Positions 27,202-35,434 of a DNA stretch of 64,000 bases are shown piece by piece; position 1 is the first letter of the stretch; each line of letters starts with the position of its first letter. This stretch comes from Rhodobacter sp. CZR27 (GTDB lineage Bacteria; Pseudomonadota; Alphaproteobacteria; Rhodobacterales; Rhodobacteraceae). The stretch spans positions 785,001-849,000 of the forward strand of contig NZ_CP023549.1 in assembly GCF_002407205.1 (NCBI RefSeq), in the 5' to 3' direction. The notes under the pieces are model-generated. The model had not been told where the DNA came from. It ran no database searches and saw only the letters and a list, made by a program, of their open reading frames with translations. The position numbers and the translations under genes were made by a program.

Positions 27202-27556
27202 GGCCGTCCTCCAGGTTGCGAATGCAGGCGAGAACTGTGTCCCGGACATTGTCGTCATAGGCTTCCTCGAGCACGCCTCCGAGAGATTCAACTGAAAGGA
27301 TGTGCGTCTTTTCGAGTTCGGCCGGGTCGAGATAGACTTCGTGCGTTAGTTCAAGATAGGCCGCGAGCGTCGGATACTCCACGCAATAATATTGGTCATA
27401 CTGCGCACGCAAGTCGTCCGACCAAACGAACAGCTGGTTGTAAACACATGTGAACAGCTGCGCGGCGAGCCCGGTCGGCTTGATCTTCAAGGCATGGAGA
27501 AATTCGCCGAGCGGCGGAATCCGGCGCACAGGCAGGACTAGAAATTTATCATTCAT
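27191..27556 (-). CDS. Hypothetical 121-residue protein in the NTPase/radical SAM operon
   Basis: An unrecognised soluble protein (MNDKFLVLPVRRIPPLGEFL). It is helix-rich, with several aromatic residues (VYNQLFVWSDDLRAQYDQYY) and an acidic C-terminus (EAYDDNVRDTVLACIRNLED). ATG 27556 overlaps the stop of the NTPase gene (ATGA), and its own end overlaps the next gene by 11 bp, so it must be translated with its neighbours. It could be an adaptor or recognition factor between the NTPase and the modification genes, but nothing in the sequence shows this. Confidence 0.65.
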   Translation of the reverse strand: MNDKFLVLPVRRIPPLGEFLHALKIKPTGLAAQLFTCVYNQLFVWSDDLRAQYDQYYCVEYPTLAAYLELTHEVYLDPAELEKTHILSVESLGGVLEEAYDDNVRDTVLACIRNLEDGHED

Positions 27557-30219
27557 GCCATCGCTACCTCGGATGCTGCGATGTCTGCGAGAAGCAGTTG
27601 CACCGCCGTGGCTCTGGCCGGCCGAACCAGCATCAGGGCTTTGGCGGAATTGACTGCGCCCCCTGCTTCACGGAATAGGGCGGAGGCGCGTTCCCGTTCC
27701 ATCCAGCCGGCGTGCGTGGCGGCGTGCAAGAAGAACGCGAGCCATTCCGGTGTGTGTTGCATCAGGCCGCGGCTGCCTTCGTCCCCCCCAACATCGGTCA
27801 CGAGCTTATCGACACGTCGCCGCCACGCAAGCGGGTCGTAGTCACGAAGGTCGCCGAAGATATCCTGAATGAAGGCGGCGTGCCCCTTGTCTTCGAGATC
27901 GTTCAAGTGGGCGATAAGCAAAGCGATGTTTAGCGACTCGGCTGTGTTGTGCCGGTGAAGCAGAAACAGAGCGACGCGCCGCCGCCGCCGAGCGGAGCCA
28001 GCGTCCGATAGAATGGCTTTAACGCGCGCAACGTCTTCGCTTGATTGCACTGCGGGGGGCAATAGGTGGACGTTGAGACTGAAATGCTCGCCAAAGTTCG
28101 GTGCCGCCTCGCAAGCCGCGATTGCGGCGGTTTTGTTCGCTCTGCGCGCGAGCAGATAGGAATAGCGGAAGACGCCTTCATAAACCGGACGGCCGGGCAA
28201 GTGGGCCAACGCTTCGGTCAATGCCTGGGCCTGCTGGGCATCGGCAAGATCGACCAACTGATAGGCGATGATAAAGTCCCTCAGCTCGTCATAGGTGAAC
28301 GAGATGGCGAGATTGCCTACTCCCGCGAGGCCCTCGCTATCGACTTCCCGCCGTAGGATTACATCGTCCTCGACGAAGCGCCGGACGACCTCTTGCTCTT
28401 GGGCAGTAAAATTGCGCACCGAGAGCTTGGAAAAATCGTCCGCTGCAAGCATCGACACCGCAATCTTGAACAAGGTAGGCAGGGCACTCGTCCTGTGCTC
28501 TGGAGGGAAGGCGTCGATCTTCTTGCGGAGATAGTCGACGAACAGATCGCCCTTGTAGATGTCGGTCACGTACCCGACATCGCTGCCCTCATGGCGTTCA
28601 CAGAAGATCCGCAGGAGCAATAAGTCGTTCGCAAGGAACGCCTTCGCTCTCCCCCGCAACGACCCGCTGATGCGAAAATGCGCGAAGTAAGCGTTCAAAA
28701 GTCGTGACTTGCTATGGTTGGTCATTTCCGAACGCAAGTCGTTCACGCGGTGGATGTGCACCGCAAATGGCTCGTCCAAAACCGTTGCAAAGCGCTCATC
28801 GAAGAATTCACTTCGGCATGTGATTACGAGCTTGATCCATTCATATTGGGAAACCGCGCTGCAAAACGCCTTGAGTTCGTCGTTGAACGATATGAGGTCG
28901 TTAACTTCGTTGATGCCGTCGATGACAATTACGAACGGCTTTTCGACATCGTGCGCCACCTGGTCGAACAGCGTCAGATAATCGTGCAGTTTGGTGCCGT
29001 CAGGCGCGTATCGGTTGTGTTTGATGTAGTCAAATAGCCGGGTGCCCGGCGTGAAACCATTCAGCTGGCGCGCCGGGATGAACAGGCACGGAATTTCAAA
29101 CAGCCGAAACTGGTTCTCGACCAAGTCGCACACGAAATTGGTCTTACCCTGTCCGGCCATACTGGTGACGAGGAAAATCTTGTTGCGGATGAGGCTGATC
29201 AGCGCGCGCGCATCGATCAATCGCGACGTTAGCCCGCTGGCGGCACTCTCGAGCCGGAACTGCGCGATCTTCCATCCCGCCGACTCTGGGTTCACAGGTT
29301 CGTAGCGAGCCTCGCCGGTCTCGCGCCACCACGACAGTGGGCGAACCTTTGCCAACTCGACGCCGATCGCTTGGTCAACCTGGTCAAGCCACACGCCCAA
29401 TTCGGCGAAGGTTGCCGGCGCAGCGCTGAGCAAGCCGACATCGAGCTCCGAAACCAGTTCTGGCTCGCCGGCAATTCTAAAGCTGGGTTTGAGGTGATCA
29501 TAGCCGAAATTACGAAATTTATCCTGTATCTTGCGATAGAAGAACAATGGGTTGGCGAACAGCCTCATCTGCTCTTTGGTGGAGTGCGTTTCCACGAAGA
29601 TCGTGGGGATATATTTGCGCGACGTCTTTTCAACCTCGATCTTCTCTGTTGAGAAGGCGAGAAATTTGTCGAGCTGCTCGCGGAACTTCACTTGGCTGTC
29701 GCGCTTTGCCCAGCCCGACGCGAGATAATGATCGATAGCTTCGAGCTTGGCGGTTTCAAGATGCCGCATCCGCGCTAGGATATCGTCCAAATCGATCACG
29801 TGCGCTGCAGGACTGAATGGAATCGTGAGCGCCGCGATTGCTCGTTCCAGCGACTTTGCCGTGTACGAGGCCTGCTTCCCGGTCAGCGCAAGCACATAAA
29901 GGCGGTCGAAAGTCTTACTCAAGCTGTGCTCGTGAAACTTCTCGACCGTTTTCAATATCTTTCCGCTTGACCCGTCAGTGGTCACCTGAAACGAAACCCT
30001 AGTCGTCGTACAGCCGAGGTCTACAGCCGGGAAGTTGGCTTGGACTCGGTTCATGTTTTGCAGATCCGAGCAATCGAACACCAGTTTCAAAATGGGAATC
30101 AGAAAGTCTTCAGTAACAGAATTGATGTCGAAGCGCCCGATGGCGTTAAGCGCCCTGATTTCATGGACCATGCGCCCCGCAAACTTGGCAATATTCTTGA
30201 GGTGGTCGTCTCGGTTCAT
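27553..30219 (-). CDS. STAND-type P-loop NTPase with N-terminal SMEK-like domain
   Basis: An 888-residue protein. The N-terminus (residues ~1-150) resembles the SMEK domain found on bacterial STAND ATPases: VTEDFLIPILKLVFDCSDLQ, NMNRVQANFPAVDLG, VSFQVTTDGSSGKILKTVEK. After a linker, a NACHT/STAND-like NTPase domain carries Walker A (VTSMAGQGKTNFV, about residue 355) and Walker B (KPFVIVIDGINEVND, about residue 430). A helical C-terminal half (residues ~550-888) looks like a repeat sensor region (LALLIAHLNDLEDKGHAAFI). Such NTPases often work as intracellular phage sensors that activate an effector on recognition. It is the first gene of a four-gene overlapping operon. Codon use is much less GC-rich than in the core genes, a sign of transfer. 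The domain calls are by eye. Confidence 0.75.
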   Translation of the reverse strand: MNRDDHLKNIAKFAGRMVHEIRALNAIGRFDINSVTEDFLIPILKLVFDCSDLQNMNRVQANFPAVDLGCTTTRVSFQVTTDGSSGKILKTVEKFHEHSLSKTFDRLYVLALTGKQASYTAKSLERAIAALTIPFSPAAHVIDLDDILARMRHLETAKLEAIDHYLASGWAKRDSQVKFREQLDKFLAFSTEKIEVEKTSRKYIPTIFVETHSTKEQMRLFANPLFFYRKIQDKFRNFGYDHLKPSFRIAGEPELVSELDVGLLSAAPATFAELGVWLDQVDQAIGVELAKVRPLSWWRETGEARYEPVNPESAGWKIAQFRLESAASGLTSRLIDARALISLIRNKIFLVTSMAGQGKTNFVCDLVENQFRLFEIPCLFIPARQLNGFTPGTRLFDYIKHNRYAPDGTKLHDYLTLFDQVAHDVEKPFVIVIDGINEVNDLISFNDELKAFCSAVSQYEWIKLVITCRSEFFDERFATVLDEPFAVHIHRVNDLRSEMTNHSKSRLLNAYFAHFRISGSLRGRAKAFLANDLLLLRIFCERHEGSDVGYVTDIYKGDLFVDYLRKKIDAFPPEHRTSALPTLFKIAVSMLAADDFSKLSVRNFTAQEQEVVRRFVEDDVILRREVDSEGLAGVGNLAISFTYDELRDFIIAYQLVDLADAQQAQALTEALAHLPGRPVYEGVFRYSYLLARRANKTAAIAACEAAPNFGEHFSLNVHLLPPAVQSSEDVARVKAILSDAGSARRRRRVALFLLHRHNTAESLNIALLIAHLNDLEDKGHAAFIQDIFGDLRDYDPLAWRRRVDKLVTDVGGDEGSRGLMQHTPEWLAFFLHAATHAGWMERERASALFREAGGAVNSAKALMLVRPARATAVQLLLADIAASEVAMA

Positions 30220-31274
30220 CGGGAGTCCATCGAGCTCGGGAATGTTACGGCAAGGGTGCCGCCAAAATCATACTGTAACTGCTCAACAGGTTGATCCGCG
30301 AAGGACATGGAAGCTTCTCCCCCTAATCGGCCGAATATCAGGGATAATGAGGCGCTGCGCAAGCAAGGGCAGATACATGGTGTAACCTGTGTCGCGCTGG
30401 CCGGCGTTTTGAGTGGTACGCCGACTCAAGGAGAGCGGACACTGTCGCGCCTGCCGAAGAAGGATCGCTTTCCACAATCCACCGTGAACAGATGGTAGTC
30501 CGGATGCGCCCCCTAAGGGGCTGCCCGTCGATCCCACAGCGAACGACCGCTTTCCGCCCGCGGCACTCGGTCGCAGCAGGCAGGCTCGGCCCGGCGCGCC
30601 GGGACCACAGACAATGCTGCAGGGAGCTCGACAGACTGAAAAGGGCTGCTCGGCCCTCTCGCTGCGGCGCGTACCAACGGCGGGTTCGGCGCGCGGGGCT
30701 TCAACGGCAGACCGTCTGTTTTGAGCGACTTGCCAATCTATCTTCGCCGCACCCGGGTGCTGCACGGTCGATATGAGCGCGTCGCTGCCATTCCGGCGGA
30801 TCGCGGCGAAGGAACTTTGCCGCCCGTTCCCGATGCTGCTGCCCTGGAGATTCAGCTCTTCCACCGAAGTCGTTGACCTCGGGCAGCACGACCTCCCACT
30901 CGTCCCGACGGATCAGGTGGCGAAAAGCCTCATCTCCGTCATCCCTGCGCCAGCGAAGGATAGCTACGAAATCTCTCCCCGCAGAACTGCCGTACGTCTG
31001 GGCGGCGCGCACGACCGCGCCATCCCGCCAAGCGTCCACCCTTCTCATCAAGGATTAGCCAGCGGTCGCCTTTCGCATGACGTTAATCGGATCGCCCACC
31101 GCCGCAGCGGCGATCGCCGCCAGCGCCTCGAATGGACTCATCCGACGGGCTACCATGAACGGCGGCAACGGCCCGTCCCGAAGGTGCCCCGGCACCCCGC
31201 ATTGCGCGGCCGGCGTTGCAACCTCTGCCCTAACGGACCAGACTGCCCCTCGAAGCGCCAACGACGGGATCGGC
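30220..31274. other. 1-kb gene-poor stretch upstream of the NTPase operon
   Basis: No well-supported gene. The first ~100 bp must hold the NTPase operon promoter on the minus strand (TTGAGC and TATGAT boxes occur near 30285-30265 but their spacing is poor). About 30540-30725 carries, in reverse orientation, the dispersed repeat also seen near 19060-19215. On the minus strand from about 31050 to 30700 an open frame (AGRDFVAILRWRRDDGDEAF) looks partly protein-like and may be a decayed gene, but I cannot name it. Confidence 0.35.
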
Positions 31275-31751
31275 ATGGCTCTCGAGGACACGGTACGGGA
31301 TGCATTCGAGTGGCTCGCCCACGCGCCAGGCGCTCGCAGCGACCCGGAGGGCACCGCGCGCGCGGTGGAGGCGGCGCTGGCTGCGGCTCCCCATGACCTC
31401 GACGTGCGGCTGGCGGCCTATCGCTTCCACTTCTACACCCACGGGTTCGCGCACGCGGTTCCGCATGCCGAGGCGATCCTCGGCATGGCCGCGCAACGGT
31501 TGAACGTCGCCGCCGACTGGACCACCGTTCGACCCGGGGACGCAGACTTCCAGGAGGCCGAGACGGCGCCGGGTCTCTATCTCCAAGCTCTCATCGCGCT
31601 CGCCTACTGCCACATGCGACTCGGCCGCCTCGACCTCGGGACGCTCTATCTGACCAAGGCTGTCGAGCTTGATCCCACCGACCGGTTCGGCGCCAGCCGC
31701 CTCCAGGCCGCCGCACGGGCGCCGGAAACGGAGGAGGAGGGCGAAGCATGA
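31275..31751 (+). CDS. TPR-like helical protein
   Basis: A 158-residue all-helical protein with at least two tetratricopeptide-like repeats: LDVRLAAYRFHFYTHGFAHA and LIALAYCHMRLGRLDLGTLY-LTKAVELDP, the latter a textbook TPR helix pair. TPR proteins are protein-protein interaction scaffolds. Start at ATG 31275 (MALEDTVRDAFEWLAHAP), with a weak GGGAT ribosome-binding site; the longer frame from 31077 is unsupported. High GC codon use matches the host, unlike the NTPase operon before it. The specific partner is not evident. Confidence 0.6.
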   Translation: MALEDTVRDAFEWLAHAPGARSDPEGTARAVEAALAAAPHDLDVRLAAYRFHFYTHGFAHAVPHAEAILGMAAQRLNVAADWTTVRPGDADFQEAETAPGLYLQALIALAYCHMRLGRLDLGTLYLTKAVELDPTDRFGASRLQAAARAPETEEEGEA

Positions 31752-31982
31752 CCGCATGACCCTGCTAAGCGGATCGCAACCATGGACCCGCTGCCTGGAG
31801 GCAGGCCTGCATCCCTAGGACAGCAAAGCCGAAGCAGAGCCTCGCGGCGTCCCAGGTTGCGCCGCCGCGACAAGCAAGTCCGTCCTGAACTGCTGGGGAG
31901 AGCTCGGTCCGCCTCGCGGCGCCGACGCTGACGGACGACTGATGAGCGACAACCAAGTTGTCCGACACCGTCAGGCAAGTTG

Positions 31983-32040
31983 GCCGCTGGGTTGAGCCGG
32001 AGGACGGGCGTAGCCCGTCCCGGAGGCTGAACCCAGCGGC
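31983..32040 (+). promoter_or_regulatory. Nested hairpin in the IS21 left end
   Basis: Outer arms GCCGCTGGGTT (31983-31993) and AACCCAGCGGC (32030-32040) pair perfectly; inside, GGACGGGC (32002-32009) pairs with GCCCGTCC (32013-32020). The IS21 at the right edge of the window has the same two-stem layout at 63845-63902 with different arm sequences (GGCCGGTGGGGCT / AGCCCCACCGGCC). Compensatory change points to a conserved structure upstream of istA, perhaps controlling translation or stopping read-through from outside promoters. Confidence 0.6.
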
Positions 32041-32127
32041 TGGCCCTCGTTTCGGGGGAGAAGGGTGGGTGCTGGCCGCTGCGGGCCGGTAGGATCGGGA
32101 TCTCTGCGTCCAAACGGAGATCCGACC

Positions 32128-33636
32128 GTGCCGGGCAAACCCGTCACCGACCAGCAATTGAGAGTCTACATGACCGACCGTCTCCAGCACAGCCAGCGTG
32201 TCGCCGCCGCCCGCGCCGGCTTCAGCGAGCGCACCGCCCGCCGCATCGATGCCGATCCGCGCCTTCCCTCGCAACGTCCGGCCCCCCGGGGCCGCACCGT
32301 GCCCGACCCGCTCGAGGCGGTGTGGGAGCCGGTGCTGCTGCCGATCCTCGCGCGTGATCCGGCCGTTCAGGCCGTGACCCTGCTGCGGCACCTTCAGATG
32401 AGCGACCCGGAGGCTTTCCCGGACGACCGCGTGCGCCGGACGCTCGAGCGGCGCGTCCGCGACTGGCGTGCCCTGAACGGCCCCGAGCGCGACGTGATCT
32501 TCCGTCAGACGCCCGAGCCCGGCCGGATGGCCCTGTCGGACTTCACCGATGCGAACGAACTCTGCGTGACGATCGCGGGGCAGCCGCTGGAGCAGCGCCT
32601 CTACCACTTCGTCCTGGCCTACAGCGGCTGGGAACATGCCGCCGTGGTGCTGGGCGGCGAGAGCTTCCCGGCGCTGGCCGAGAACCTCCAGAACGCACTC
32701 TGGACCCTTGGCGGCGTCCCGCACGAGCACCGAACCGACAGCCTGTCCGCAGCTTACCGGAACCTCGACACCGAAGCGGCGGCCGATGTCACCAGCCGCT
32801 ATCAGGCGTTCTGCGCCCACTACGGCATGCTCGCCAGCCGCAACAACCCGGGCGAGGCGCACGAGAACGGATCGGTCGAGGCCCACAACAACCACCTGAA
32901 GGTCGCCCTCGACCAGGCCCTGATCCTGCGTGGCTCCCGCGACTTCGCCGATCTCGCCAGCTGGCGCCGCTTCGTCGATGAACTGGTCGCCCGACGCAAC
33001 CGCCGGCGCGAGTCCGCGGTGCGCATCGAGATGGCGGCGCTCAGGCCGCTGCCGGCCCGGCGCACCACAGACTTCACCGAAGTGGTCGCGCGGGTCACGA
33101 AGACCGGGGGCTTTCTGGTCCACCAGGTCTTCTACTCGGCACCCTCGCAGCTGATCGGCAAGCGCCTGCGGGTCCATGTCTACGACGACCGGATCGAGGC
33201 CTTTCTCGGAGCGACCCCTGTCGTCACGCACCCCCGCCGTCGCGGCCGCGATGACGGCGCCCGCGTCCACTGCGTCAACTATCGCCCTGTCATCCACGCC
33301 CTGCGCCGCAAGCCGCAGGCGCTGGCCGGTTCCGTTTACCGCGACGGCCTGTTCCCGCGATCGGAATACGCCGAGGCCTGGGTTGCGTTGTCCGCCGCCT
33401 TGCCGCGCCGCGACGCCTGCCGTCGCATGGTCGATCTGCTGTGGCTTGCCCATGCGGAGGGCTGCGAGGCTGAACTGGCCGCGCTGATTGCCCACACCCT
33501 CGGTCATGGCGAATTGCCCGAAGCCCATGCGCTAAGGAGCAAGCTGGAGCCGCGTCGGCGCGAGCTGCCCGACGACACGCCCGTCAACCTCACCGATCTG
33601 GCCCGCTTCGACGAGCTGCTGGAGGCGCGCGCATGA
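32128..33636 (+). CDS. istA: IS21 transposase IstA
   Basis: A 502-residue IS21-type transposase with an N-terminal helix-turn-helix (VAAARAGFSERTARRIDAD) and an integrase core. The DDE triad is visible around MALSDFTDANEL, EHRTDSLSAAY and HENGSVEAHNNHLK; the last supplies the Glu. The C-terminal region (GFLVHQVFYSAPSQLIGKRL) matches the Mu-transposase-like end. It catalyses DNA cutting and strand transfer together with IstB. The start is GTG 32128, supported by CGGAGA just upstream and by the match to the IS21 start at the right window edge (xxKPxTDQQ). Its stop overlaps the istB start by four bases. Confidence 0.9.
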   Translation: MPGKPVTDQQLRVYMTDRLQHSQRVAAARAGFSERTARRIDADPRLPSQRPAPRGRTVPDPLEAVWEPVLLPILARDPAVQAVTLLRHLQMSDPEAFPDDRVRRTLERRVRDWRALNGPERDVIFRQTPEPGRMALSDFTDANELCVTIAGQPLEQRLYHFVLAYSGWEHAAVVLGGESFPALAENLQNALWTLGGVPHEHRTDSLSAAYRNLDTEAAADVTSRYQAFCAHYGMLASRNNPGEAHENGSVEAHNNHLKVALDQALILRGSRDFADLASWRRFVDELVARRNRRRESAVRIEMAALRPLPARRTTDFTEVVARVTKTGGFLVHQVFYSAPSQLIGKRLRVHVYDDRIEAFLGATPVVTHPRRRGRDDGARVHCVNYRPVIHALRRKPQALAGSVYRDGLFPRSEYAEAWVALSAALPRRDACRRMVDLLWLAHAEGCEAELAALIAHTLGHGELPEAHALRSKLEPRRRELPDDTPVNLTDLARFDELLEARA

Positions 33637-34496
33637 CCGCCGCTGCCCCGCACCCCGTCGATGTGCATGCGTTGCCCGCCATGCTCACGGCTCTGCGCCT
33701 GCCCAGCATCCAGCGCCACTGGCCGATGCTCGCCGAGCGTGCCGACGCCGAGGGCTGGCCCGCCTCGCGCTTCCTCGCAGCCCTGGCCGAGGTCGAGCTC
33801 GCCGATCGCGATGCCCGCCGCATCCAGCGCCATCTGCAGCAGTCCGAACTTCCCGGCGGCAAGACGCTGGCAACGCTTGACTTCAAGGCGCTGTCCGGCG
33901 TGACCCGGGCCCGCATCGAGGCGTTGGCCGCCGGGGATTGGGTTGAGACCGGCGCCAATCTCATCGCCATCGGCAACTCGGGCGCCGGCAAGAGCCACGT
34001 TCTCTGTGCCATCGGCCATGCCCTCGTCGAGGCCGGCAAGCGCGTCCTCTACACCCCCACCACCGACATCGTGCAGAGGCTGCAGGCCGCGCGCCGCGAC
34101 CTCGTCCTTGAGGCCGCCCTCGCGAAGCTCGACAAATTCGACCTGATTATCCTCGACGACATCACCTACGCCCAGAAGGACCAGGCCGAGAGCTCGGTGC
34201 TCTTCGAGCTCATCGCCCGGCGCTACGAGACCAGAAGCCTCGCCATCGCCGCCAACCAGCCCTTCAGCGCCTGGAACCGCGTCTTCCCCGATCAGGCCAT
34301 GACCGTCGCCGCCATCGACCGGCTGGTTCACCACGCGACCATCCTCGAGATGAACGGCGAGAGCTTCCGCCGACGCGCCGCCGCACGACGCCGATCCACG
34401 GAGCCTGTCGCTGCGCCGACAACCTCCAGCGACAACATCGGCGTCGAAGCCACCGACAACATCAACGACAAGCAGAGGGAGATCAGCGCCGACTAA
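33633..34496 (+). CDS. istB: IS21 helper ATPase IstB
   Basis: A 287-residue AAA+ ATPase with Walker A (IAIGNSGAGKSHVLCAIGHA, residues ~109-128) and Walker B (FDLIILDDITYA). IstB binds target DNA and directs IstA insertion. ATG 33633 overlaps the istA stop (ATGA), so it is translationally coupled. The C-terminal ~35 residues are a Ser/Thr/Asn-rich tail beyond the ATPase fold (EPVAAPTTSSDNIGVEATDN). Confidence 0.9.
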   Translation: MTAAAPHPVDVHALPAMLTALRLPSIQRHWPMLAERADAEGWPASRFLAALAEVELADRDARRIQRHLQQSELPGGKTLATLDFKALSGVTRARIEALAAGDWVETGANLIAIGNSGAGKSHVLCAIGHALVEAGKRVLYTPTTDIVQRLQAARRDLVLEAALAKLDKFDLIILDDITYAQKDQAESSVLFELIARRYETRSLAIAANQPFSAWNRVFPDQAMTVAAIDRLVHHATILEMNGESFRRRAAARRRSTEPVAAPTTSSDNIGVEATDNINDKQREISAD

Positions 34497-34595
34497 CACC
34501 AACGACCGCAGCGGTCAAAACCGGCCATCCTGGTTGTCGGTCACGGCCAAGGAGGTTGACGCTCTACAGACGACCCAGCTATAGAAGCGTTCTAG

Positions 34596-35434
34596 GGTCA
34601 GGACTCGTTCTGGATTACAGCCAGAACATGACCGTCGCGGCGAGTGCGATGGCGGAGAAGAAGGCCTTTGGGCAGCGGTCGTATCGGGTAGCGACCCGTC
34701 GCCAATCCTTGAGGCGACCGAACATGATCTCGATGCGGTTTCGCCGCTTGTAGCGTCGCTTGTCATATCTCACGGTCTTCTTGCGCGACTTCCGGCCGGG
34801 GATGCAGACCTTCATGCCTTTGTCTTTCAACGCTTCTCGCAGCCAGTCCGCATCGTAGCCCCGGTCCGCCAGCAACCAGTCCGCCTTCGGCAGGCTGCCC
34901 GGCAGCGCCGCCGCGCCGGTATAGTCGCTGACCTGTCCAGCGGACATGAAGAACCCGATCGGCCGCCCCTTCGCATCGGCGACGGCGTGCAACTTGGTGT
35001 TCATGCCCTCCTTGGTGCGCCCGATCTGGCGTCCGCGCCCCCTTTTTTCACGCACAGGCTTGAGGCCGTGCGATGCGCCTTCAGGTAGGTCGCGTCGATC
35101 ATGATCGTCTTGTGCTCGGCTCGCTCCGCGGCCAGGCCCATCATGATCCGGGCGAAGACACCATTGTCGCTCCAGCGCTTCCAGCGGTTGTAGAGCGTCT
35201 TGGCCGGACCGTATTCCTTGGGCGTGTCGCACCACCGCAAGCCATTGCGATTGATGAAGATAATGCCGCTCAGCACACGCCGGTCATCAACGCGGGGCTT
35301 GCCATGGCTCTTGGGAAAGAACGGCTTCAGACGCTCCATCTGGGCGTCCGTCAGCCAGAAAAGGTTGCTCATCGGTCGGGTCTCCCTGCGGAGCCTGAAT
35401 CACGCAATCCGCCCGAAATCAATGGGTCCAGAGC
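34596..35434 (-). mobile_element. IS5-family element (IS427 type) flanked by CTAG
   Basis: An 839-bp element with imperfect terminal inverted repeats (GGTCAGGAC at 34596 versus GCTCTGGAC read inward from 35434) and the tetranucleotide CTAG on both sides (34592-34595 and 35435-35438), the usual target of this group. It sits exactly on the stop codon of the amidohydrolase gene. Confidence 0.82.
34615..35372 (-). CDS. IS5-family transposase made by frameshifting (orfA/orfB)
   Basis: Two overlapping minus-strand frames form one transposase. OrfA starts at ATG 35372 (MSNLFWLTDAQMERLKPFF) and includes the first catalytic Asp (TIMIDATYLKAH). OrfB, ending at 34615, carries the second Asp (WLLADRGYDADW) and the Glu (RNRIEIMFGRLKDWRR). 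The frames join near 35043-35048, where the minus strand reads AAAAAA before GG: a slippery run where a ribosomal frameshift produces the full protein, as usual in this IS group. Length and ends look intact, so the element may be active. Confidence 0.85.

Larger units (their letters stand above)
31943..34543 (+). mobile_element. IS21-family insertion sequence, apparently complete
   Basis: A 2.6-kb element with istA and istB. The left end begins TGAGCGACAACCA (31943) and the right end, read inward, begins TGACCGACAACCA (34543), so the termini are inverted repeats with the 5'-TG...CA-3' ends of IS21. A large structured hairpin lies between the left end and istA. I see no target duplication (GACTGA on the left, CGGCCA on the right), so one flank may have been rearranged. 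Confidence 0.85.

Noticed and set aside
31782..31930. 49-codon basic ORF between the TPR gene and IS21
   Set aside because: Arg-rich with no ribosome-binding site or similarity; looks like chance in GC-rich sequence.
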